A stretch of 9,051 bases of DNA, taken from the NCBI GenBank assembly GCA_036556265.1, contig DATBJU010000139.1, forward strand, positions 1 to 9,051, read 5' to 3'. Positions within the stretch are counted from its first letter, which is position 1, and the number at the start of each line of letters is the position of its first letter. This document shows, in pieces, positions 1 to 7,092 of this stretch. This DNA is from JAUSIF01 sp036556265 (GTDB lineage: Bacteria; Pseudomonadota; Alphaproteobacteria; Rhizobiales; Xanthobacteraceae). Position numbers and translations under genes: made by a program. The notes under the pieces were generated by a model. The model did no database searches and was not told the DNA's origin. It saw only the letters and a program-made list of their open reading frames with translations.

Positions 1-1317
1 GAAGATCACGAGCTCAATCGCGTAAACGTGCTTTCCTTCGCGAAGCGACAAGGCTTCGATGAAGAGAAGGTCATCGCCGCCTTCTTGCACGCGGCGCGAC
101 TCGGAATTTTCGAACTTTCCTGGAACGTGTTGTGCCCTGGATGCGGCGGCGTCCTCGACGCCAACGCAACACTGAAGAGCGTGCGCCAGGAAGCGTACAG
201 CTGCTCCCTTTGCGCCGCCGGTTACGAGCCGACACTCGACGAAATGGTTGAAGTCGCGTTCACCGTCACGCCGAGAGTCCGCAAGATCGGGGCGCACGAT
301 CCGCAGTCGCTACCGATGTGGGACTACGTGCGTCAGATGTATTTCGGGTCCGGCGTGGACATTCCGGATAACTATCTCGAGATCATCGAAGAGATCGTCA
401 TCGACTCGATGGAATTGCAGCCCGGCGAGAAGGCTGTGATGTCGTTGCAGATCCCGGCTGAGCTGATCGTCATCATCGATCCGGTTACTCATGCGGTCCA
501 GTTCCTCGACGTGAAGGGCGAGCCGCGGCGCGAGCGCCAGAACCTTTCGATCGTATTCAACAAGGTGCACACGCCGACCGGAACCATGGAAATCCGTCCC
601 GGCCCAGCGCGTATCGCATTCGAGAATGCAACCGATTTGCGGGTTCTGCCCTCGGTGTGGCGCGTCGGTCACGAGTTGCACGCGCTCCTCATGCGGCGGA
701 AACCGTTCCTTACCGCGAAGCGGCTGCTCACGAACCAGACCTTCCGCGATCTCTACCGGACGGAAACGCTCGATATCGACCAGCGCCTGAAGATCACGAG
801 CCTCACGTTCCTCTTCACCGATCTGCGCGGCTCGACCGCGCTCTACGAGCGCGTCGGCGATCTCAACGCTTACGACCTCGTCAAGGCGCACTTCCGCGTG
901 CTGCACGACATCGTCGCGTCCGAAGCGGGCGCGATCGTGAAGACGATCGGCGATGCGGTGATGGCGACGTTCCCGACGCCGGACCGCGCGGTCGCGGCCG
1001 CATTGCGCATGCGCGAAGCGATGCGCGAGCTGAACAAGGGACGCGCACAGGATGACCTCCTGCTCAAGATCGGCATCCACGAGGGGCCGTGCCTCGCGGT
1101 CATGTTGAACGACCGGCAGGATTACTTCGGGCAGACCGTGAACATCGCCTCGCGCGTGCAGAACCTCGCAAAATCACGCGCGATCCTTGCGACCGAGCCC
1201 GTGATCGAATACCCGCAGACGACGCAGCTGCTCGACTCCTCCGGGCTCAAGCCGACGGCGCAGCGCGCGGAACTGCGCGGCGTCTCTGAGGAAGTGAAGG
1301 TGTATGAGATACCTTAG
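1..1317 (+). CDS. Class III adenylate cyclase with N-terminal zinc-ribbon region (5' end outside window)
   Basis: Makes cyclic AMP from ATP, probably in the cytoplasm since no membrane segment is visible. The frame is open from base 1, so the true start lies upstream; a GTG at 28 is only an internal candidate. Numbering from the first visible codon, a CxxC pair (C45, C48) and a second one (C68, C71) form a likely zinc ribbon inside a DUF5939-like N-terminal region. The catalytic domain covers about residues 265-438. Metal-binding aspartates are D274 (in FTDLRGS) and D318 (in KTIGDAV), 44 residues apart as is usual. K314 and D374 (in DYFGQ) match the adenine-selecting Lys/Asp pair, and N381 and R385 (in VNIASR) match the transition-state residues. 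All the residues expected of an active homodimeric enzyme are therefore present, and adenylate rather than guanylate cyclase is favoured. Convergent with the MFS gene. What the N-terminal region senses cannot be read from the sequence. Confidence 0.93.
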   Translation, partial: EDHELNRVNVLSFAKRQGFDEEKVIAAFLHAARLGIFELSWNVLCPGCGGVLDANATLKSVRQEAYSCSLCAAGYEPTLDEMVEVAFTVTPRVRKIGAHDPQSLPMWDYVRQMYFGSGVDIPDNYLEIIEEIVIDSMELQPGEKAVMSLQIPAELIVIIDPVTHAVQFLDVKGEPRRERQNLSIVFNKVHTPTGTMEIRPGPARIAFENATDLRVLPSVWRVGHELHALLMRRKPFLTAKRLLTNQTFRDLYRTETLDIDQRLKITSLTFLFTDLRGSTALYERVGDLNAYDLVKAHFRVLHDIVASEAGAIVKTIGDAVMATFPTPDRAVAAALRMREAMRELNKGRAQDDLLLKIGIHEGPCLAVMLNDRQDYFGQTVNIASRVQNLAKSRAILATEPVIEYPQTTQLLDSSGLKPTAQRAELRGVSEEVKVYEIP

Positions 1318-1327
1318 ACTTCTACCT

Positions 1328-1409
1328 CGTCATGGTCGGGCTTGTCCCGGCCGTCCACGCCTTTTGTGACGCAAAGACGTGGATGCCCGCGACGAGCGCG
1401 GGCATGACG
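1328..1409. repeat. Intergenic palindromic repeat element between convergent genes
   Basis: Two 32-base arms (1328-1359 and 1378-1409) form an imperfect inverted repeat around an 18-base loop. The outer seven bases (CGTCATG/CATGACG) and inner six (TCCACG/CGTGGA) of the arms pair exactly. The right arm also contains its own 7-bp hairpin (GCCCGCG/CGCGGGC, 1385-1403) and the left arm a smaller one (CGGG/CCCG). Read on the minus strand it translates as MPALVAGIHVFASQKAW and onward, a spurious peptide that I recognise as typical of dispersed intergenic repeats in rhizobial genomes; family membership is from memory. It fills nearly all of the 99-base gap between the two stop codons, so it may act as a bidirectional transcription terminator or mRNA 3'-end stabiliser. 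It lacks a proper T-run, so a Rho-independent role is unproven. Confidence 0.7.
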
Positions 1410-1416
1410 AACTGAT

Positions 1417-3000
1417 TCACCCCCGCCCCCTCCTCCGCCCATCGATCGTCAGCGCCGCGATCAGTGCGCTCGCGACGCCGAGCAGCGCCGAAATCAGCAT
1501 GATCCAACGATAGCCGGCGACGAACGCGCCGGCGATCGCCTCGCGCGCGACTTCCCGCGTGCGCGCATCGGGTTGTGCGGGCAGTTCGATCGCCGCGAGC
1601 TTCTCGCGTTGGCCGACGATCGTCTGCACGACGGTGCTCGGAAGATTGGCCCGCACAAGCGCGCGGTCGAGAGTCGCGTTGAACGCGAACGTCATGACCA
1701 CACCGAATAACGCGACGGCGAGCAGCGCGGCGACGCGGGAGGCGGCGTTGTTGATGCCGGAGGCAATGCCGGCGTAGGCGGATTCCACCGAGCTCATGAC
1801 TGTCGTCGTCAACGGCGCGACCGCGATCGCCATACCGAGACCGAGCACGGAAACGCCCGGGAAGACCGTGAACCAGTAGCTGCCGCCGACCGCGGGGATC
1901 GCAAGCAGTGCGAAGCCAGCGCCCGCGACACTCGGGCCGACAACAAGTGGCAGTCGCTTTCCGTACACGTCGACGAGGCCGCCGGCCCAGCGCGACAGAA
2001 CGAAGATAAGGAGAATGAATGGCAGCACCGCCGCACCCGCGGCCGTCGCCGAATAGCCCTGCACCTGAATGAGGTTGAGCGGAATGAAGAAAAGCCCGCC
2101 GCCGAGCGCGCCGTACAGGAGAAACGTCAATACGTTCGCGCCGGTGAAGGTGCGCGAACGAAACAAGTTCAGCGGCAGCATCGGTTCGCGCTTTCGGTCC
2201 TCGACCACGACGAATGCGACAAGGAGCAGCACACCGACGACGAGCGCGACGAGAATGTCGGGGCTGGTCCAGCCGCGGCGCGTTGCCTCGATCAGGCCGT
2301 AGACGAGCCCGCCCAATCCCAAGGTCGCGAGCGCCGCGCCGGGCCAGTCGAGCGGCTCCTTCTCGGCCTCGTTGCGGCTCTCCGGCACGTGCCAATAAGT
2401 GACCGCGAGAACGGCCGCGGCGAAAGGAATGTTGAGGAAGAAGACGGCGCGCCAGGACACTTCGTCGACCAGCCAACCGCCGAGCACCGGCCCGATGGCC
2501 GCGGTGATCGCGGTTGCGCCGGACCAGGTGCCGATTGCCCTGCCCCGCTCGCGGTCATCGAACGACGCGCTGATAATTGCAAGGCTGTTGGGGACGAGCA
2601 ACGCACCGCCCACTCCCTGCACCGCACGGGCGATGATCAGCTCAAGCGCGCTGTTTGCGAGACCGCACCAGATGGAGGCGAGCACGAACAGCCAGGTGCC
2701 GAGCGAAAAAATTATCTTTCGTCCGTAGCGATCGCCGGCGGCGCCTGCGGCAAGCAAAAGTGCCGCGAGGAACAGCGCGTAGGATTCGACCACCCACAAC
2801 ACTTCGGCGATCGACGCGCCGAGGTCGCGCTGCAGCGCCGGCAACGCGACGTTCACGGCGGAGCCGTCGACGAAAACCATGCCGGAGCCGAGGATCGTCG
2901 CGGCCAGGATCCACGGCGCCGAGCTGCCCCTCGCCGGCGCCACGTGGGGTGTCGCGTGGATCACGCCGGCGTCGCACGGTGGCTTGGCGTAGGCTGTCAT
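1417..3000 (-). CDS. MFS drug exporter, DHA2 (EmrB/QacA-type, 14 helices)
   Basis: Inner-membrane proton-coupled antiporter of 527 residues, the usual length for the 14-helix DHA2 family, probably expelling hydrophobic drugs or metabolites. Visible motifs: a motif D1 variant (FVDGSAVNVALP, about 43-54), the WVVESYAL stretch at 69-76, motif A (GDRYGRK, 89-95) in the loop after helix 2, and the antiporter motif C (GPVLGG, 170-175) in helix 5. A cytoplasmic N-tail of about 28 residues precedes helix 1. A longer polar stretch at about 440-490 near the C-terminus matches the extracytoplasmic loop before the last helix in this family. The ATG at 3000 has a GGGAG ten bases upstream. The gene starts 54 bases after the ferritin-like/CDGSH gene on the same strand, so cotranscription is plausible. 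No TetR/MarR regulator or HlyD-type (EmrA) partner is present in the window. The substrate cannot be assigned. Confidence 0.93.
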   Translation of the reverse strand: MTAYAKPPCDAGVIHATPHVAPARGSSAPWILAATILGSGMVFVDGSAVNVALPALQRDLGASIAEVLWVVESYALFLAALLLAAGAAGDRYGRKIIFSLGTWLFVLASIWCGLANSALELIIARAVQGVGGALLVPNSLAIISASFDDRERGRAIGTWSGATAITAAIGPVLGGWLVDEVSWRAVFFLNIPFAAAVLAVTYWHVPESRNEAEKEPLDWPGAALATLGLGGLVYGLIEATRRGWTSPDILVALVVGVLLLVAFVVVEDRKREPMLPLNLFRSRTFTGANVLTFLLYGALGGGLFFIPLNLIQVQGYSATAAGAAVLPFILLIFVLSRWAGGLVDVYGKRLPLVVGPSVAGAGFALLAIPAVGGSYWFTVFPGVSVLGLGMAIAVAPLTTTVMSSVESAYAGIASGINNAASRVAALLAVALFGVVMTFAFNATLDRALVRANLPSTVVQTIVGQREKLAAIELPAQPDARTREVAREAIAGAFVAGYRWIMLISALLGVASALIAALTIDGRRRGRG

Positions 3001-3054
3001 CAGTACTTGGCTCCCGGCCGGTACGTCGCTCAGTCAAGGTCGAGAGCGCCGCGG

Positions 3055-5088
3055 TCAACTTTCGTCGGTGAACTTGATGCGCCCGTGCGAGCCGTCGCAG
3101 AACGGCTTGTTGCGTGAGGCGCCGCAACGGCAGAGCGTGTAAATCTGTTGCGACGCTCCCTCCATCGAGAACGGCGCGCGCAGGGGAACGCCGCCCTTCA
3201 CCTCGTAGGGGCCGTCCTTGCGGACGCGGATGCCCGGCGGATGCGCGTGGTTGGGACCGGGCGCACCCTTATGCGTGTAGCGCAGCGCACCGGACGGGCA
3301 GCGATGGATGACTTCGACCACCTGCTCCGCCCTCGCGTGGTCCGGCTCGATCCAGGGCTTGCGGCCGTGCTGGAACACCTTCGCCAGGCCGCGCACGCAT
3401 TCCTCCGCGGTCGAGCATTGCAGCCTGTTGAAGTGGACGGTGATCTCGGCGCCGGGGTAGTCGACGACCCCGTCGGGGGTATGCGCCGGATCGCGATCAC
3501 TCGTGAAGCCGATGCGCGCGTGCGTGCCGTCGCAGAACGGCTTGTGCTTCGACCCGCCGCAGCGACAGAGCGCCATCTGCGGACTCGTCGGCAGCGCGCC
3601 GCCCTTTGAACTTGTCAGGCTATCGATGTTGGTCACGAGCAACGGGCCGTGCTGCGACGGCTTGATCTCGGGCCGCGCCTTTTTCTCGATCGCGCGAAAT
3701 TCGGCGAGCTCCGCCTTCGCGTTCCATGCTCTGTCCTTCGCCGCAAACTCGAGACTGAGTGCCTGCAAACCGGCCGCGGCTTCCTCGATTTCCGGCGGCA
3801 GACGCTTTCCGGACGTGAGCAGCCCGGTCGCGGTCGTCGCCAGATCGCGCAGCCTCTCGCCGAAAAAGACCCAGGCGGAGCGTTTGTGCGGCAGCAAGTG
3901 AATGTCACGGTTGTACCCAAAGCCGGCGCCGGCGGTCTTTCCTTCCAGGCGCGCGCCGTGGCCAGCCGGCATCTTGGCGAGCGCCTCGCCAAGCGGACGC
4001 GTCACGTTCGTCATCAAGCGCAATGTTGCGCGTGCGAGCTTTTCCAGCTCCGGCTTGCTCTCATCGGTATGCGCGAAGAAGCGCAGCAGCATGAGCAGCA
4101 TGGTGTCGTAGGCGCCGTTGAAGAGATCGGCGACCTGATGCGTGAGCGGATCGGAGATCAACGTGCCGCCGGTCGTGTCGTCGTAGAAGCGGGTCATCGG
4201 GTTCGAGACCACCGGCCGCGCCGGCGCGAACGCGATTCCCGCCTTTTTCGCCTGCTCCTCTTCCTTCCGGTACTCGCGCCAGATCTCGCGGAACACCCAG
4301 AAGTGCGCGTCGGGATGCGCGGCCGTGGGGGCTTCGCCCTGTTCGATCACCATCTGGATCGCCTCGAGCGCCGACTTGCGGTCGTAGACCTCACGCAGTT
4401 TGTTCTGAAAATCAACGTAGCGCGCATTCGCCTGCGCCTCGCGCGGGCCGATGAAGAGCTCGTTCTCCTCGATGCAGCGAATTCCGCTCATGAGCTTGTG
4501 GTAGAAATCGCCCTGCGTCGTGAAATCGATGTCGAATGGCTCGCAACCGGCCTGCGTGGGCTCGACGCGCAGTTCCGTTTTCGGCCGCCGCCCGCGCCGC
4601 GCCCGCACGCGCGCCGCGACTTCCTCGGCCTCACGCTGCTCATCAGGCGGCAGGATGCCCGGCTCCGGCATCTCGATCGCCATGAAGCGCTCGATGGTCG
4701 CGAGCGAGAACGGCTCGAGCGTCATGTAATCGTTGATTGGCAGCGCCGAGCGCGGCACAGGAAAGTTCGTGCGGCGGAAGTGCGGTGCGCCGCCGATCGC
4801 GGTCATAACGTTCGTGAGCTGCGCGAGATGCAGCATCTCCTCGACGGCGACGCCGACAAGCTTCCGTTTCCAGCGGCGCACGACCTCGGCTTGCGCCGGT
4901 GTGATTCCACCCTCCCCCGGATCGCTCTTCAGCGAGTGGGCAGCGAAGAGATAAATGCATGCGACGCCGTGCTCGAGCTCGCACGCGTGGCAGAGGAGAT
5001 AGATCAGCTCCTCGCGCGTCGTTACGGGCGCGATGTGCGAACGGTCGATTTGCGGCGATCTTGCAGGCGAGCTCATGCCGGTCAGCAT
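3055..5088 (-). CDS. Ferritin-like (VioB-type) / CDGSH / 4Fe-4S / CDGSH multidomain iron-sulfur protein
   Basis: A 677-residue soluble protein with no signal peptide or membrane helix. Domains in order: a VioB-like ferritin-like domain (about 20-340); a helical linker; CDGSH domain 1 with C508, C510, C519 and H523 (CRCGGSKHKPFCDGTH); a divergent single-cluster 4Fe-4S domain of the YjdI/Fer4_19 type (about 541-605) with C558, C564 and C597 (in RCPSGAL); and CDGSH domain 2 with C653, C655, C664 and H668. Both CDGSH motifs keep the 3Cys-1His set that holds a [2Fe-2S] cluster. In the ferritin-like part E37/E39, the EEMLH of 83-87, E252, H262 and E268 could supply a di-iron site. VioB itself couples imino-phenylpyruvate/indole units in violacein synthesis, but no violacein genes are nearby, so a redox or oxygenase-type role is only inference. 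ATG 5088 is used; ATG 5076 is a possible alternative, and neither has a clear Shine-Dalgarno sequence. Probable first gene of a two-gene unit with the MFS exporter. Confidence 0.9.
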   Translation of the reverse strand: MLTGMSSPARSPQIDRSHIAPVTTREELIYLLCHACELEHGVACIYLFAAHSLKSDPGEGGITPAQAEVVRRWKRKLVGVAVEEMLHLAQLTNVMTAIGGAPHFRRTNFPVPRSALPINDYMTLEPFSLATIERFMAIEMPEPGILPPDEQREAEEVAARVRARRGRRPKTELRVEPTQAGCEPFDIDFTTQGDFYHKLMSGIRCIEENELFIGPREAQANARYVDFQNKLREVYDRKSALEAIQMVIEQGEAPTAAHPDAHFWVFREIWREYRKEEEQAKKAGIAFAPARPVVSNPMTRFYDDTTGGTLISDPLTHQVADLFNGAYDTMLLMLLRFFAHTDESKPELEKLARATLRLMTNVTRPLGEALAKMPAGHGARLEGKTAGAGFGYNRDIHLLPHKRSAWVFFGERLRDLATTATGLLTSGKRLPPEIEEAAAGLQALSLEFAAKDRAWNAKAELAEFRAIEKKARPEIKPSQHGPLLVTNIDSLTSSKGGALPTSPQMALCRCGGSKHKPFCDGTHARIGFTSDRDPAHTPDGVVDYPGAEITVHFNRLQCSTAEECVRGLAKVFQHGRKPWIEPDHARAEQVVEVIHRCPSGALRYTHKGAPGPNHAHPPGIRVRKDGPYEVKGGVPLRAPFSMEGASQQIYTLCRCGASRNKPFCDGSHGRIKFTDES

Positions 5089-5200
5089 AGATTAGCCCGC
5101 ACAATCACGAAACCGGCACCGGCGAACCGAGGGCGTTGGCACGAATGCAGGTCGGCGTGGCCGCCAGGGCCTTCCGCGGGAGATGCCGGGCCTCAAGAAC

Positions 5201-5234
5201 GGCGGCGGCACCCCCGAACCGGGGTGCCGCCGTC
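5201..5234 (-). terminator. Strong GC hairpin, probable terminator of the TAXI gene
   Basis: A perfect 12-bp stem (5203-5214 with 5221-5232, CGGCGGCACCCC and its complement) closes a six-base loop, extendable by a G-T and a G-C pair at the base. It lies 41 bases past the stop codon of the minus-strand TAXI gene. Reading in that direction the stem is followed only by a weak GTTCTT, so it is an imperfect Rho-independent terminator and could instead protect the mRNA 3' end. A smaller 6-bp hairpin (5257-5262/5266-5271) sits directly after the TAXI stop codon. The rest of 5089-5274 shows nothing else; I find no good promoter for the ferritin-like gene, although TAATCT lies right before its first ATG. 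Confidence 0.5.
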
Positions 5235-5274
5235 AGGCCTAATAATGGACGGGGATCGGTCGTTGCGACCGTTG

Positions 5275-6441
5275 TCACCGCTTCTCACGCCAGGACATGA
5301 ACTCGCGGAACAAGAGTTCGCGCTCCGCGTCGTTACGCGGCGGGTTGCGGGTCCCGGTGCTCTCCAGGAAAGCATTGAACGCCTGCCGCAAGTCTCCGCG
5401 ATCCGATCCGCCGGGTTGTGCCGCAGGTGCCCGTGCCGAAGCCGCGATGATCTTCTGCAGCATTTCCTCGGCGACGAAGTAGCGATTCCAACCCGGCACC
5501 GTGGCGGCCGGGTTTATGTCGCGCCATTTCGCATGGAAGGGCGGCTTCTGGAATTTCTCCCAGTTCGTGAACATCCGTTCGATGAAGCGCTCGACCCGAC
5601 GATGCCGGTCGCCGCCCTTCGCCCAGTTGAACACGGCAAGCACTGCCGGCACCCCAAGGGTGTCGACACGCTGGCCCTGCGGGACCAGCGTCGGATAGGC
5701 CTCATGAGTCAGTTCGCCGAGGACGTAGTAATCGGCGAACGTCTTCGTGAACGGAACCGGCAGGAAGTGAAGTCCCGAGTCCGCCGGCAGTTTTGCGAGG
5801 ACGTCGATTGGCTTGCCGATTACGCGGATCATCGCCGCGATTTCCCCGGCACGGAGCCGTCGCAAGCCTTCGGCCTCGTTGATGTTCATCGCCTCGACCT
5901 TGATCCCGAGGCGCTGGAAAATGATCGCTCCGGTCAAGCTCGAACCCGCTCCGGCGGGACCGAAACTGACCTTTTTTCCCTTGAGGTCTTCGAGGCTTTG
6001 AAATTCCTTGCGCGCGAGGATGTGCACTTCCGAGGCCGGTAGCCGAATGATGTAATTGACCCGGTTTTCGAGATTCGGCGTCTTGCGCTCTTTGCGGAAG
6101 TACTCGAACACGTCGGATTGCGTTACCGCAACGTCGACGCCCCGCAGATACAGAAGATCGTCCATGTTCGAGGCGGCGCCGTAGGACACGATCGGCAGGA
6201 TACGGAGCTCGTCCCCGTCATCGAGCGCTTTCGCCAATTCGTCGGCGAAGCGCATGTAGGTACCGGTGATGAGGCCGCCGACGACTCCCACCGTCCAGGC
6301 ATTCTTGCGATTCTTCAGTGAGGCGTCCGGGCCACCCTCCTCGAGAGATCTCGGTACGGTCTGCGCGGCGACGGGCATGGTGCCGGCCAACGCGCCGATT
6401 ACAAAGGCAAGTGCGGCTGATACGCAGACAACGCGGCGCAT
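5275..6441 (-). CDS. TAXI-family TRAP transporter solute-binding protein
   Basis: Periplasmic substrate receptor of 388 residues. Residues 1-26 form a signal peptide (MRR, hydrophobic core to about 20, then PVAA before Q27), so it is exported. The mature part opens with WTVGVVGGLITGTYMRFADELA, typical of TAXI proteins, followed by the segments LPIVSYGAASN, LRGVDVAVTQSD and a LKGKKVSFGPAGAGS-type ligand-binding region, characteristic of TAXI members of the type II binding-protein fold. The C-terminus has an extra, Ala/Pro/Gly-containing charged tail of about 60 residues (330-388). ATG 6441 is well supported by AAGGGGGA just upstream (6446-6453). No DctQ/DctM (TRAP permease) gene is present in the window, so it is an orphan here. 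It is divergent from tctCBA. TAXI ligands known elsewhere include glutamate and other organic anions; this one is unknown. Confidence 0.93.
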   Translation of the reverse strand: MRRVVCVSAALAFVIGALAGTMPVAAQTVPRSLEEGGPDASLKNRKNAWTVGVVGGLITGTYMRFADELAKALDDGDELRILPIVSYGAASNMDDLLYLRGVDVAVTQSDVFEYFRKERKTPNLENRVNYIIRLPASEVHILARKEFQSLEDLKGKKVSFGPAGAGSSLTGAIIFQRLGIKVEAMNINEAEGLRRLRAGEIAAMIRVIGKPIDVLAKLPADSGLHFLPVPFTKTFADYYVLGELTHEAYPTLVPQGQRVDTLGVPAVLAVFNWAKGGDRHRRVERFIERMFTNWEKFQKPPFHAKWRDINPAATVPGWNRYFVAEEMLQKIIAASARAPAAQPGGSDRGDLRQAFNAFLESTGTRNPPRNDAERELLFREFMSWREKR

Positions 6442-7092
6442 TGCTTCCCCCTTCGACTGTGCCTCGCTTGGGGATTAATTGGGGTTTCTTTGATGATTGC
6501 GTGTCTGCATCGCGCCACCTTCGTGGCATTTGAAGAAAATTGCGGCGGGGACGAGGGAAGGCCGCCGTTTGCGATCCCGGCTTAAGGCTTCGGTGACAAC
6601 AATTGCCGCAATCGCCTGCGAGATTTTACAGGATTTGCGAGACTGCGAATGGCGGCCGCCCTCACCCAATTCTCCTCGCGGCCGATGGCAACGGTAATTT
6701 GGATGTTGTTGCGGCCGCTCCGACGGCCACATTTCGTAGGAAAAACGACGTATTTCGAATCGCACGTCTTAGCGGGGGATTGATCCGGTGCCGCCCAACA
6801 TCCTGATCCGCGCCAAATTCGCCAGCCGGAGCCTCGGTGCGCGGCGCGCCGCGGAGTCGTCCCTTGGTTCGGATCCGCCGGTCATTCGCATTCCGGCTCG
6901 TTGTTGATGCGGTGGCCGCGCAATTGCTTTGGTTGAAGAGGTCTTTGCGACGGCGAAACGGAACTGACCATTCTCACCAGCCACGACGGAGAGTTGTTCG
7001 ACACGCCAACGAAGTCCGGACGGCTCGGCGAACTCGAAGTGCGACCGGCGCCGAACCGGTGAAACAAAACGCCAGGAGAGAGGAAGAAGACG
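6442..7092. other. Divergent intergenic region (651 bases), probable shared regulatory region
   Basis: Separates the TAXI gene (minus) from tctC (plus), so it must hold at least two outward promoters. Open frames inside it have poor composition, no Shine-Dalgarno sequence and no recognisable family, so I see no gene. Visible small structures: a direct repeat TTGGGG-ATTAA-TTGGGG (6468-6484, period 11) just upstream of the TAXI Shine-Dalgarno sequence; TGCGAGA twice (6617-6623 and 6636-6642, period 19); inverted repeats ATTGC-C-GCAAT (6602-6612), GGCGGCCGCC (6651-6660) and a 14-base palindrome CGCGGCGCGCCGCG (6840-6853). The stretch 6475-6780 is AT-richer than the genes around it. No convincing sigma-70 -35/-10 pair was found by eye. 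Confidence 0.55.
7080..7086 (+). promoter_or_regulatory. Ribosome binding site of tctC
   Basis: GAGGAAG, six bases before ATG 7093, with a second purine-rich AGGAGA at 7074-7079. This fixes the tctC start. Confidence 0.8.

Noticed and set aside
1322..2476. A 384-codon open frame on the minus strand
   Set aside because: Out-of-frame shadow of the MFS gene with Arg-rich translation; its last 27 or so codons are only the intergenic repeat read as protein.
3055..5088. Part of a violacein biosynthesis cluster
   Set aside because: Only the ferritin-like domain resembles VioB. The protein is much shorter than VioB, carries CDGSH domains instead, and no VioA, C, D or E-like gene is present.
5089..5094. 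TAATCT as a -10 box for the ferritin-like gene
   Set aside because: The hexamer 17 bases upstream bears no likeness to TTGACA, and the implied start of transcription would fall inside the first ATG; too weak to list as a promoter.
3649..6042. A 797-codon open frame on the plus strand
   Set aside because: It lies antisense to both the ferritin-like/CDGSH gene and the TAXI gene and crosses the gap between them. Its translation is Arg/Leu/His-rich with no recognisable motif, as expected for the mirror of high-GC genes, whereas both opposite genes carry clear family motifs.
6475..6765. A 96-codon open frame on the minus strand in the divergent region
   Set aside because: No Shine-Dalgarno sequence, no family resemblance, irregular composition; it would overlap the likely TAXI promoter and leader.
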